Assembly (NCBI GenBank): GCA_943332615.1
Contig: CALQQB010000044.1
Location: forward strand, 1-37,935
Origin: Phenylobacterium deserti
GTDB taxonomy: Bacteria > Pseudomonadota > Alphaproteobacteria > Caulobacterales > Caulobacteraceae
Reading direction: 5' to 3'
Length of the DNA: 37,935 nt
The position numbers were made by a program, and so were the translations under genes. Below, one piece after another: positions 29,860 through 37,935 of this stretch (its first letter is position 1; each line of letters starts with the position of its first letter). A model generated the notes under the pieces. That model did no database searches. It saw nothing but the letters and a program-made list of their open reading frames with translations, and had not been told where the DNA came from.

Positions 29860-31383
29860 TCAGCGCGGACAGGTCTCGACGGGAATCCGGCGGATAAGCG
29901 CGTCCAGGCCCAGGACGGCATTGCTGGTCTCGTTCGCCTTCGCCGCGACCGGTGCGAACTGCTCGAACTGGGTCTTGATCCGGAAGACGAAACCGCTCTG
30001 CCGGCTGGAATATTCCTGACCCAGTCCGTTCAGGGCCGACAGGTACGCGATGGCGACCTCGTTGTTGCGGTAGGCGATGTTGTAGGCTGGCTTGAAGACC
30101 GTGTTCAGGTAGGCGATCTCCTCCTCGACCGAGCAGAACCTGGCGGGCAGCTTCAGATCGGGGACGGCCTCCAGCGGCGGCGGCGGCGGCATCACATTCT
30201 CGCCGAGACTGGCGATCGTGAACCGCATCTCAGTCGGCGACGGGGCCACGGCTCTGGGCGCCGCCGCCACGGCCGCTGGCGGCGGGGATACCGTCAGGGC
30301 GGCGACCTTAACCGGCTCGGCAGGCGGCGGCTCAGGCTCAGCCTTGGGCGGTGCGACCGCTTCCGGGGTCGCCGCCGCGGCCGGCAGGCTCGTCACGGGT
30401 GCCAGCGCGGGGTCCAATCGCGGCGACGGGGCCATCGGCGCCGGCTCCGGCGCCGGCAATGAGCGGAGGACCATCCCGGGCGGGCCCGCTGTGTTCGCCG
30501 CGAGCCGAGTCTCGACCGCTGGCTCCGGAGCCGGAGCCGGAGCCAGAGCCAGAGCCAGAGCCAGAGCCGGAGGGGCGGCGGCCTGATAGGTGCGCGGGAT
30601 CCCGCCCGATGCGTTGAAGACGAAGTCGTCCGCCAGGTCGCCGAAGCGCTGGGGGGCCTGCCGGTTCGAGGTCTGGCCCCGAACCTCGCGCAGGATGCCC
30701 TGGTAGATGCGCTGGATCGAGGCGTCGGGCACCGACAGGGCATTGTTGAACGCCGAGGCGAACACACTGGTCTTGCGGGCCGCGCCGTTCCCATCGACAC
30801 CGCCGTCCTCGGCGACGTCCCCGGACGAGGCGGAGAACAGCACCAGCGCCCCCACCGGCGGGCTCAGCGCATGGGTGCCCGCCACCGCGCCCTTGACCCG
30901 CCGCAGGAAGGGATTGTCCCGGCAGGCGTCGAACACGATGATAACGCCGAAGGTCTGCTTGTCGGAGTAGAGCATATCCAGCGGGATGCCCTGGAACTGC
31001 ACCGACGTCGGCGTCTCCAGCTTCACGTCCACCGGCAGCATGTAGTCGCGGCCATCGGCCTCGATCCCGTGGCCGGCGTAGTAGATCAGCACCAGATCGC
31101 CATCCCGCACTCGGCTCATAAAGGCGCCGATAAGGTCGCGCATGCCGCTCTGGCCGAGGTTCTTGTCGCTGGTGACCTGGAACCCAAGGGTGGTCAGCTT
31201 CGCGGCGACGACTTCGGCGTCAGCCTCAGGATTATCCAGAACCCCGCCGTTCGTGTAGGTTGCGTTGCCGATCACCAGGGCGATCCGTCGGCCGGGCTGC
31301 GCCTGAGCATGAGCCGACTGAACCGTGAGCACGGCCAGTATCAGGGCAAGCAAAAGCGCAAGGGCGGACTTGCAGCCCCGCAT
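29860..31383 (-). CDS. Secreted caspase-like peptidase (family C14)
   Basis: About 507 residues. A signal peptide (to about A28, ending SAHAQA) sends it to the periplasm. The caspase-like p20 fold follows (GRRIALVIGNATY at 31), with catalytic H105 in YYAGHG and C154 in FDACRDNPF. After about residue 255 comes a long Ala/Pro-rich low-complexity region, including an Ala-Leu/Ala-Pro stretch coded by a hexamer repeat. A conserved-looking C-terminal domain (about 415-507) begins with FCSVEEEIAYLN and ends with ETCPR, so its two cysteines could form a disulfide. I chose the ATG at 31383 over 31416 because it starts directly at the signal peptide. Substrates are unknown; bacterial orthocaspases often cut after Arg or Lys. 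Confidence 0.87.
   Translation of the reverse strand: MRGCKSALALLLALILAVLTVQSAHAQAQPGRRIALVIGNATYTNGGVLDNPEADAEVVAAKLTTLGFQVTSDKNLGQSGMRDLIGAFMSRVRDGDLVLIYYAGHGIEADGRDYMLPVDVKLETPTSVQFQGIPLDMLYSDKQTFGVIIVFDACRDNPFLRRVKGAVAGTHALSPPVGALVLFSASSGDVAEDGGVDGNGAARKTSVFASAFNNALSVPDASIQRIYQGILREVRGQTSNRQAPQRFGDLADDFVFNASGGIPRTYQAAAPPALALALALAPAPAPEPAVETRLAANTAGPPGMVLRSLPAPEPAPMAPSPRLDPALAPVTSLPAAAATPEAVAPPKAEPEPPPAEPVKVAALTVSPPPAAVAAAPRAVAPSPTEMRFTIASLGENVMPPPPPLEAVPDLKLPARFCSVEEEIAYLNTVFKPAYNIAYRNNEVAIAYLSALNGLGQEYSSRQSGFVFRIKTQFEQFAPVAAKANETSNAVLGLDALIRRIPVETCPR
30527..30568. repeat. Seven-unit hexanucleotide repeat inside the caspase-like gene
   Basis: Three GGAGCC units are followed by four AGAGCC units in perfect tandem. 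On the minus strand they encode alternating Ala with Pro or Leu in the low-complexity linker. Unit gain or loss would keep the frame, changing only linker length by two residues per unit. Confidence 0.9.
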
Positions 31384-31625
31384 GTCGCTCGACCTTGCGC
31401 CTCGTCCCCGAAGCATTGTGTGGGAAATCCTGCTGAATGCACCCCGTCACGATCTGTACCTTATCCTGCGACGGGAGCAGTATGAAGGGCCAAGCGTACC
31501 GGTCGTCCTGGCGGAGGGCCCAAGTCCGGGCCATCCGGCCAGCACTCGCCTATGTGGCGTGAACTGTTGAGGATACGCACACCCGAACGCTAGGGTTGCT
31601 GCGGACTGCTCGGGGGAGCATCGAT

Positions 31626-32261
31626 ATGCGCAATATTGCACTGTTAGCATCGATCGCATGTGTGCTGCTGGTGGGACCAGCGGGTGCGCAGGGGGTGACG
31701 CCCGACTATTCCGCCGATGAATTCGTGAAGGCGATTCTCAAGGGTCCCCAGGCGTGCCCGAAGGGCATGAGCGCGGAAGGCTGCGAAGCTAATCCCAAGA
31801 CCCGCCGCTTCACTCTGGCCAGGCCTGCCGCGCCCCGCCCACCCCGCGCCGCTTCGGCGGCGGGCAGCACTTCTCAGGCACGACCGGTCATGTTGATGGC
31901 CGCCATCGCCAGGCCCAAGTCGCTCTCCTCCGCCGATGTCCTGGTCACATTCGCCACCGCGTCGGCCGAAATCACCCCGCAGGGCCAGGCGAATTTGCGG
32001 AGCATCGCCGCCGGCCTGAACCGCCCTGCCCTGTCGCCGATCGCCTTCGAGGTCGCGGGGTTCACGGACGCCACCGGCGCGATTGCCTACAACAAGAGCC
32101 TCTCGCTTCGTCGCGCTGAAACGGTCCGGGCGTTCCTTATCTCCCTGGCGGTCGATCCGGCGCGGCTGACAGCCGTTGGATACGGCCCGGACCACCTCAT
32201 GGATCCCGAGGATCCCGCCTCCGAGGTAAATCGACGCGTCGAGTTGCACCGCGCCAATTGA
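31626..32261 (+). CDS. Periplasmic OmpA-domain protein
   Basis: A 211-residue protein with a signal peptide (cut near A21, PAGAQG). A short N-terminal region has a cysteine pair (QACPKGMSAEGCE) followed by a basic, Ala/Pro-rich linker. The OmpA-C domain (about 100-211) has FATASAEITPQG, the peptidoglycan-contact D148 in GFTDATG, an Arg at 163-164 in NKSLSLRRAETV, and NRRVEL at the end. There is no beta-barrel and no lipobox, so it should be a soluble cell-wall-binding protein. The ATG at 31626 has GGGGGAG about 7 nt upstream. It is divergent from the caspase-like gene across 242 nt, which must hold both promoters. Confidence 0.88.
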   Translation: MRNIALLASIACVLLVGPAGAQGVTPDYSADEFVKAILKGPQACPKGMSAEGCEANPKTRRFTLARPAAPRPPRAASAAGSTSQARPVMLMAAIARPKSLSSADVLVTFATASAEITPQGQANLRSIAAGLNRPALSPIAFEVAGFTDATGAIAYNKSLSLRRAETVRAFLISLAVDPARLTAVGYGPDHLMDPEDPASEVNRRVELHRAN

Positions 32262-32344
32262 GACCGGACGCGCCGTGCCGGCCGACCCTGCGTGACGCCC
32301 AGGACCCAAAGGCCGCCCCGCCGCACGTATTGGCCTGATGCGGC

Positions 32345-33253
32345 TTGACCGCACCGCCAAACTCGCCGCGTCCTGGCCGGGTGACCCAGGCCCACATCCT
32401 GCTGACGGACGGCGCCATCACCGCTGAGGCGGGCGATTTTCTGACGGTTCCGTGGTGGAGCTTCAGCAAGACCGTGATCGCCGCAATTGCCCTGCGTCTC
32501 GTCGACCAGGGCCGGCTGTCGCTGGATGAGCCGCGCGACGGCGCCACCCTGCGCCAGCTGCTGCGCCATGAGGCGGGCCTGCGCGACTACGGCGCGATCC
32601 CGGCCTATCATCAGGCCGTGGCGGCCGACGAGGCGCCCTGGCCGCGGCGAGAGATGCTGGATCGCGCCCGGGCCGACGACCTGCTCTTTCCGCCCGGCCA
32701 GGGCTGGTCCTACTCCAACATCGGCTACCTCAAGGTCCGCGAGCGGATCGAGCAGGCGCATGGCGATCTCGGGGCGGCGGCCGCCGAGCTTGTCTTCGCC
32801 CCGGCCGGGGTCATCGGCGCCTGGCTCGCCGAGTGGCCCGACGAACTCTCGGGCGTCGAGACGGGGGACGAACAGAACTACGATCCGGGCTGGGTCTATC
32901 ATGGCCTGTTCGTCGGCCCGCTGATCGGCGCCGCACACCTGCTGAACGTGCTGCTGGACGAAAACTCGCTGCTCTCGGCTGCGGCGCGCGCCGAGATGCT
33001 GCAGGTCCATGACCTCCCGCAACTCGCACGGCCGCCCTGGACCGGCGCCGCCTACGGCCTGGGCCTGATGTGTCCCACGGCGCCGGCGGGCTGGAGCGCG
33101 GCCGGCCACACCGGCGGCGGCCCCGGAAGCGCCGTGGCCGTCTATCGCCGCATGGACGGTGTCGCACGAACCGCCGCGGTGTTCGTTTCCACCGAGGACG
33201 AGAGGCCGGTGGAAACCCTTGCCTGGCGGCTGCTGGACACCGGCGCCGCTTGA
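32345..33253 (+). CDS. Serine beta-lactamase-fold hydrolase, uncertain 5' end
   Basis: About 300 residues of the class C beta-lactamase/DD-peptidase family. The active-site S-x-x-K is S39-F-S-K42 (in WWSFSKTV), the tyrosine motif is WSYSNIGY, and HTGGGPGS stands in the third-motif region. Such proteins may be esterases or D-aminopeptidases as easily as beta-lactamases. No signal peptide is seen, so it is likely cytoplasmic. The start is doubtful: TTG at 32345 and GTG at 32381 are in frame, while an ATG at 32338 in another frame encodes a plausible N-terminus that would join if one G of the GGG at 32379-32381 were removed. Either a frameshift or a weak start is present. Confidence 0.75.
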   Translation: MTAPPNSPRPGRVTQAHILLTDGAITAEAGDFLTVPWWSFSKTVIAAIALRLVDQGRLSLDEPRDGATLRQLLRHEAGLRDYGAIPAYHQAVAADEAPWPRREMLDRARADDLLFPPGQGWSYSNIGYLKVRERIEQAHGDLGAAAAELVFAPAGVIGAWLAEWPDELSGVETGDEQNYDPGWVYHGLFVGPLIGAAHLLNVLLDENSLLSAAARAEMLQVHDLPQLARPPWTGAAYGLGLMCPTAPAGWSAAGHTGGGPGSAVAVYRRMDGVARTAAVFVSTEDERPVETLAWRLLDTGAA

Positions 33254-33304
33254 CGGGCCGGGCGCGGCGGCTCCATGCGTCGCCGCGCAACAAGGAACAT
33301 CAGA

Positions 33305-34078
33305 ATGCTGCTGGTCGAAAAGCCGCTGGACGGCGTCGCCGTCGTCACCCTGAACCGGCCAGAGGCGATGAATGCGCTGTCCAAGGCGCTGCGCGCGGCC
33401 TTGCAGCAGGCGATCGTCGAGCTGGACGCCGATCCGGCCGTGCGGGTGATCGTGCTCACCGGCGCCGGCGAGCGGGCCTTCACCGCGGGCCTGGACCTGA
33501 AGGAGCTCTCCACCGACCCGCTGGGCATGGCCGCCGCCAACGCCACCGACCCGGCCGAGAACCCCGCCCGCGCGGTGCTGGCCTGCTCCAAGCCGATCAT
33601 CGGGGCCATCAACGGCGTGGCGATCACCGGCGGGTTCGAGGTGGCGCTGGCCTGCGATGTGCTGATCTGTTCGACCAACGCCCGCTTCGCCGACACCCAC
33701 GCCCGGGTCGGCATCACCCCCGGCTGGGGCCTGTCACAGAAACTCAGCCGCGCCATCGGCCCCTATCGCGCCAAGGAACTGTCGCTGACCGGCAACTTCC
33801 TGGACGCCGCCAAGGCTTACGAATGGGGCCTGATCAACCGCGTCGTCGAACCCGCCGAGCTGATGCCGGCGGCCCTGCAGCTCGCCGCCCAGATGGCCGA
33901 CATCGAGGGCGACATGCTGGTGACCTACAAGGCGATGATCGACGACGGTTACGATCTGGCCATGGGCGAAGGGCTGCAGCTCGAGCACCAGCGCTCCCTG
34001 GCCCACAACGCCCTGGTCACCCCGGAGATGGTCGCGGAGCGGCGTGCGGCGGTCCAGGCGCGGGGGCGGAACCAGTAG
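33305..34078 (+). CDS. Enoyl-CoA hydratase/isomerase family protein (crotonase fold)
   Basis: A 257-residue crotonase-fold protein. The CoA and oxyanion elements are visible: AFTAGLDLKEL near residue 60-75 and NGVAITGGFEVALACDV near 105-120, keeping the first catalytic Glu. The second classical Glu, in the FGQPE-type segment of rat hydratase, is replaced: the aligned stretch reads FADTHARVGITPGWG. Ordinary hydratase activity is therefore uncertain; isomerase, hydrolase or other crotonase chemistry is possible. The ATG at 33305 follows AAGGA at the right distance. It lies 51 nt after the beta-lactamase-fold gene on the same strand. Confidence 0.88.
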   Translation: MLLVEKPLDGVAVVTLNRPEAMNALSKALRAALQQAIVELDADPAVRVIVLTGAGERAFTAGLDLKELSTDPLGMAAANATDPAENPARAVLACSKPIIGAINGVAITGGFEVALACDVLICSTNARFADTHARVGITPGWGLSQKLSRAIGPYRAKELSLTGNFLDAAKAYEWGLINRVVEPAELMPAALQLAAQMADIEGDMLVTYKAMIDDGYDLAMGEGLQLEHQRSLAHNALVTPEMVAERRAAVQARGRNQ

Positions 34079-34091
34079 ACCCACATGCGAA

Positions 34092-34119
34092 CGGCCCCGC
34101 CTGTCGCCAGACGGGGCCG
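34092..34119. terminator. GC-rich hairpin between the crotonase gene and rpmF
   Basis: CGGCCCCG at 34092-34099 pairs with CGGGGCCG at 34112-34119, and CTG/CAG can pair within the loop. It lies between convergent genes, 13 nt after one stop and 26 nt before the other. No clear T-run follows on either side, so it is a probable bidirectional terminator of the strong-stem kind. Confidence 0.6.
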
Positions 34120-34145
34120 CGCGAATTCAGTCGAAATGGAAAAGT

Positions 34146-34328
34146 CTAGTCGGCCTTCGGCGTCAGGACCTGGCGGCCCTTGTACATGCCGGTCTTCAGA
34201 TCGACGTGGTGCGGGCGCTTCAGCTCGCCGGTTTCCTTGTCCTCGTGGAAGGAGTTCGGGCCGAGCGCGTGGTGCGAGCGGCGCATGTTCCGCCGCGACG
34301 GCGAAGTTTTGCGTTTAGGAACAGCCAT
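34146..34328 (-). CDS. rpmF: Ribosomal protein L32
   Basis: A 60-residue basic protein starting [22 protein letters not shown], the standard L32 N-terminus, followed by [18 protein letters not shown]. It is the alphaproteobacterial form without the zinc-binding cysteines, so it does not depend on zinc. The ATG at 34328 sets the usual length; an in-frame extension to 34433 lacks similarity. It is divergent from the MAPEG gene over 151 nt. In some alphaproteobacteria rpmF lies next to plsX and fabH, which are not seen here. Confidence 0.96.
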   Translation of the reverse strand: MAVPKRKTSPSRRNMRRSHHALGPNSFHEDKETGELKRPHHVDLKTGMYKGRQVLTPKAD

Positions 34329-34479
34329 CGGAGATCTCTTCGGCGGTAGAAATGGATGCGGCGGCCGCCAGGGACAAAACCCCCGGGCCGCCGGTGAGCG
34401 CGGGCTTATGCATGAAACCCCGCGCGCGATCAAGTCGCCTGGATTAGGCTTTACGTCGTCAAGTCAACGGGGAGCCGTC

Positions 34480-34887
34480 ATGCCGCAGGATCTCATCTTC
34501 GCGCCGATGGGGGCGATGGCCCTTCTCACCTTCACGGTCCTGGGCTTCATCCCCTTGCGCCGGTTCCGCGCGGTCTTCGCCAAACAGGTTACGGCAGACG
34601 ATTTCAAACTGGGCGAATCGGCAGCGGTCCCGCCGAACGTGGCGCTGGCCAACCGCAACTATATGAACCTGCTGGAGTTGCCGGTCCTCTTCTACGTGGC
34701 CTGCCTGATGTACTTCGTGGCCGGCCGCCTGGATCAGACGGCGCTGACCGTGGCCTGGGTCTATGTGGCGCTTCGGGCCGTCCACTCCCTGATCCACGTC
34801 ACCTACAACAACGTCATCCACCGACTTACCGCGTTTGCGGTCTCGAACTTCGTGCTGATGGCGTTCTGGGTGTTGTTCTTCGTCTAG
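34480..34887 (+). CDS. MAPEG-family membrane protein
   Basis: A 135-residue integral membrane protein with four hydrophobic helices (about 5-26, 62-82, 85-105 and 115-135). The conserved segment ALANRNYMNLLELPVLFY matches the Asn/Glu-containing motif before helix 2 in the MAPEG family of microsomal glutathione transferases and eicosanoid enzymes. Bacterial members are mostly uncharacterised; some conjugate or reduce hydrophobic peroxides with glutathione. The ATG at 34480 has GGGGAG 6 nt upstream. It ends at a hairpin shared with pyrG. Confidence 0.86.
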   Translation: MPQDLIFAPMGAMALLTFTVLGFIPLRRFRAVFAKQVTADDFKLGESAAVPPNVALANRNYMNLLELPVLFYVACLMYFVAGRLDQTALTVAWVYVALRAVHSLIHVTYNNVIHRLTAFAVSNFVLMAFWVLFFV

Positions 34888-34892
34888 GCGAT

Positions 34893-34916
34893 TTCCCTCC
34901 CTTGATGGGGAGGGAA
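34893..34916. terminator. Bidirectional hairpin between MAPEG gene and pyrG
   Basis: TTCCCTCCC at 34893-34901 pairs perfectly with GGGAGGGAA at 34908-34916 around a 6-nt loop. It lies 5 nt after one stop and 2 nt after the other, between convergent genes, and is nearly the same sequence as the hairpin at 20428-20448. Confidence 0.7.
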
Positions 34917-34918
34917 GC

Positions 34919-37127
<2,209 letters not shown>

Positions 37128-37244
37128 ATCGGCATGTTCCCGGGCGCGGGGCGGCTTAACCCCGCCGAAATTAAGCGCGCGCTCTATCACCGAGACCGGC
37201 GCAAGACCATAGCTAGTGCGTCGCACCCAGGCGGCAAGACCCCT

Positions 37245-37790
37245 ATGATTCTCGATCTAGACCCTGACCGACTGCCGATCCTGGAGACGGGCCGGCTACG
37301 ACTTGAACCGCTCGGGATCGGTGATGAGGTCAACCTCTACCCCATCATGGGCGACCCCGAGGTCATGGCCTTCTGGGACGTTGCCGAAATCGACGACCCT
37401 GAGGTGGTCGCCCGGATCGTCGCCGCCGAGGTCGAGGCGATGGGCCACGGCCGCGCGCTCTACTGGGCCATGCGCACCCTCACCGATGGCGCCTTCCTGG
37501 GAAGTTGCGACCTGTCCGACATCGACCGCTGGCGCCGCCGCGCCGAGGTGGGGTTCATGCTGGGTCAAGAGGCCTGGGGTCAGGGCTATGCTCTGGAAGC
37601 CATGCAGGGCGTGATCGCCTTCGCCGGCGTCGGCGGGGTCCGCAAGCTCACGGCCCGCACCCATCTGGGCAACCGCCGTTCCGAGGTGCTGCTGCAAAAG
37701 CTGGGCTTCTCCGAGCAAGGCCTGCTGCGCGGCCACATCCTGAAGGATGGCGAGCGACGCGACTGCCGGGTGTTCGGTCTCCTGCTCTAA
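37245..37790 (+). CDS. GNAT-family N-acetyltransferase (RimJ/RimL type)
   Basis: A 181-residue acetyltransferase. The opening LETGRLRLEPLGIGDEVNLYPI matches the ribosomal-protein/tRNA-type (Acetyltransf_3) subgroup, and the acetyl-CoA loop reads GQEAWGQGYALEAM in place of the consensus QxxGxG/A. The later VRKLTARTHLGNRRSEVLLQKLGF is the conserved C-terminal half. The target is unknown. The ATG at 37245 was chosen for the family N-terminus. The gene is divergent from secG across 117 nt. Confidence 0.88.
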   Translation: MILDLDPDRLPILETGRLRLEPLGIGDEVNLYPIMGDPEVMAFWDVAEIDDPEVVARIVAAEVEAMGHGRALYWAMRTLTDGAFLGSCDLSDIDRWRRRAEVGFMLGQEAWGQGYALEAMQGVIAFAGVGGVRKLTARTHLGNRRSEVLLQKLGFSEQGLLRGHILKDGERRDCRVFGLLL

Positions 37791-37935
37791 CAGGCTGTTG
37801 AAGAAGTTTCGCGGCGAGCGATGAAGTTGGCTTCATCGCCGCCGTGGAAGCAGATTTGACCCTTGAGGGAACCGTCGGGCTGGAGTTCGGCCGATCCGTC
37901 GCCCTGAGCTTCGTCCATCTCATCGTTGCCGGTCC
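37787..37935 (-). CDS. C-terminal fragment of an unknown protein (runs off the right edge)
   Basis: The minus strand is open from the window edge to a TAG at 37789-37787, coding about 48 residues with TGNDEMDEAQGDGSAELQ, then DGSLKGQICFHGGDEANFIA, and ending RRETSSTAC. The acidic, beta-rich style (repeated DG and GDE turns) resembles the C-termini of small alphaproteobacterial hypothetical proteins, but I cannot name the family. The stop codon overlaps the last bases of the acetyltransferase stop, tail to tail. A perfect 9-bp inverted repeat (GCGATGAAG/CTTCATCGC, 37818-37839) lies inside the frame and might aid termination of the opposing transcript. Confidence 0.55.
   Translation of the reverse strand, partial: TGNDEMDEAQGDGSAELQPDGSLKGQICFHGGDEANFIARRETSSTAC

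Noticed and set aside
30527..30568. Tandem repeat considered as a CRISPR-like array.
   Set aside because: Units are 6 nt, contiguous and coding, with no spacers.
31384..31625. The 242-nt caspase/ompA divergent region examined for a small RNA or small gene.
   Set aside because: No convincing promoter pair, hairpin with T-run, or short frame with a ribosome site other than those of the flanking genes.
32087..33700. A 537-codon minus-strand frame across the OmpA, beta-lactamase-fold and crotonase genes.
   Set aside because: It crosses three genes with conserved active-site motifs and has no domain of its own.
37156..37174. Two TTAA boxes between secG and the acetyltransferase, suggestive of a CtrA site.
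   Set aside because: The spacer is 11 nt, not 7, and flanking bases do not match the CtrA consensus.
37791..37815. CAGGCTGTTGAAGAAG at the right edge looked like an insertion sequence end.
   Set aside because: It reads through as the C-terminus of an open minus-strand frame, and no matching inverted end or transposase is visible.

Overview
The window is GC-rich, densely packed bacterial DNA. Gene content and order point to an alphaproteobacterium of the Caulobacterales, probably Caulobacter or Phenylobacterium; this is inferred from synteny and protein character, not from a marker gene. The supporting traits are the dusB-ntrB-ntrC-ntrY-ntrX-dat-hfq-hflX block, a fused IspDF, an E1-beta subunit carrying its own lipoyl domain, and a short acidic-tailed Hfq. 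No rRNA, tRNA, CRISPR array, prophage or intact insertion sequence was seen, and no gene-free stretch exceeds about 250 bases.

Region 1 (1-10863, all minus strand) is a nitrogen-regulation and RNA-regulation run transcribed right to left: dusB, ntrB, ntrC, a periplasmic PQQ-cytochrome c dehydrogenase, ntrY, ntrX, a D-amino-acid transaminase, hfq and the start of hflX. The quinoprotein dehydrogenase sits between the two two-component pairs, and a perfect 12-bp inverted repeat lies just before its ribosome binding site. Neither NtrC nor NtrX has the GAFTGA loop needed to engage sigma-54.

Region 2 (10963-20416) is mixed. It holds ispDF, a streptomycin-kinase-like phosphotransferase, a membrane protein fused to a spermidine-synthase-like domain, pncC, an APC permease, ratA, lipA and a soluble acyl-ACP/acyl-CoA synthetase. 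LipA makes the lipoyl cofactor used by the enzymes of region 3.

Region 3 (20428-28339, minus strand) is the pyruvate node: enolase, a small FtsB/DivIC-like division protein, then pdhA, pdhB, a Gfa-family zinc protein, pdhC, glutathione peroxidase and lpdA, closed by a bidirectional hairpin. Most junctions overlap by 4 nt. The exception is a palindromic repeat element between pdhB and the Gfa gene.

Region 4 (28410-32261) is the least ordinary part. A secreted caspase-like peptidase lies upstream of, and probably co-transcribed with, a membrane class III nucleotide cyclase that has an unassigned periplasmic domain. A periplasmic OmpA-domain protein is transcribed divergently. This could be an envelope signalling module, but the functional link is inference.

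Region 5 (32345-37935) has a serine beta-lactamase-fold protein with a doubtful 5' end, an atypical crotonase, rpmF, a MAPEG protein, pyrG, secG, a GNAT acetyltransferase and the 3' end of an unknown minus-strand gene. Hairpins lie at several convergent gene ends.
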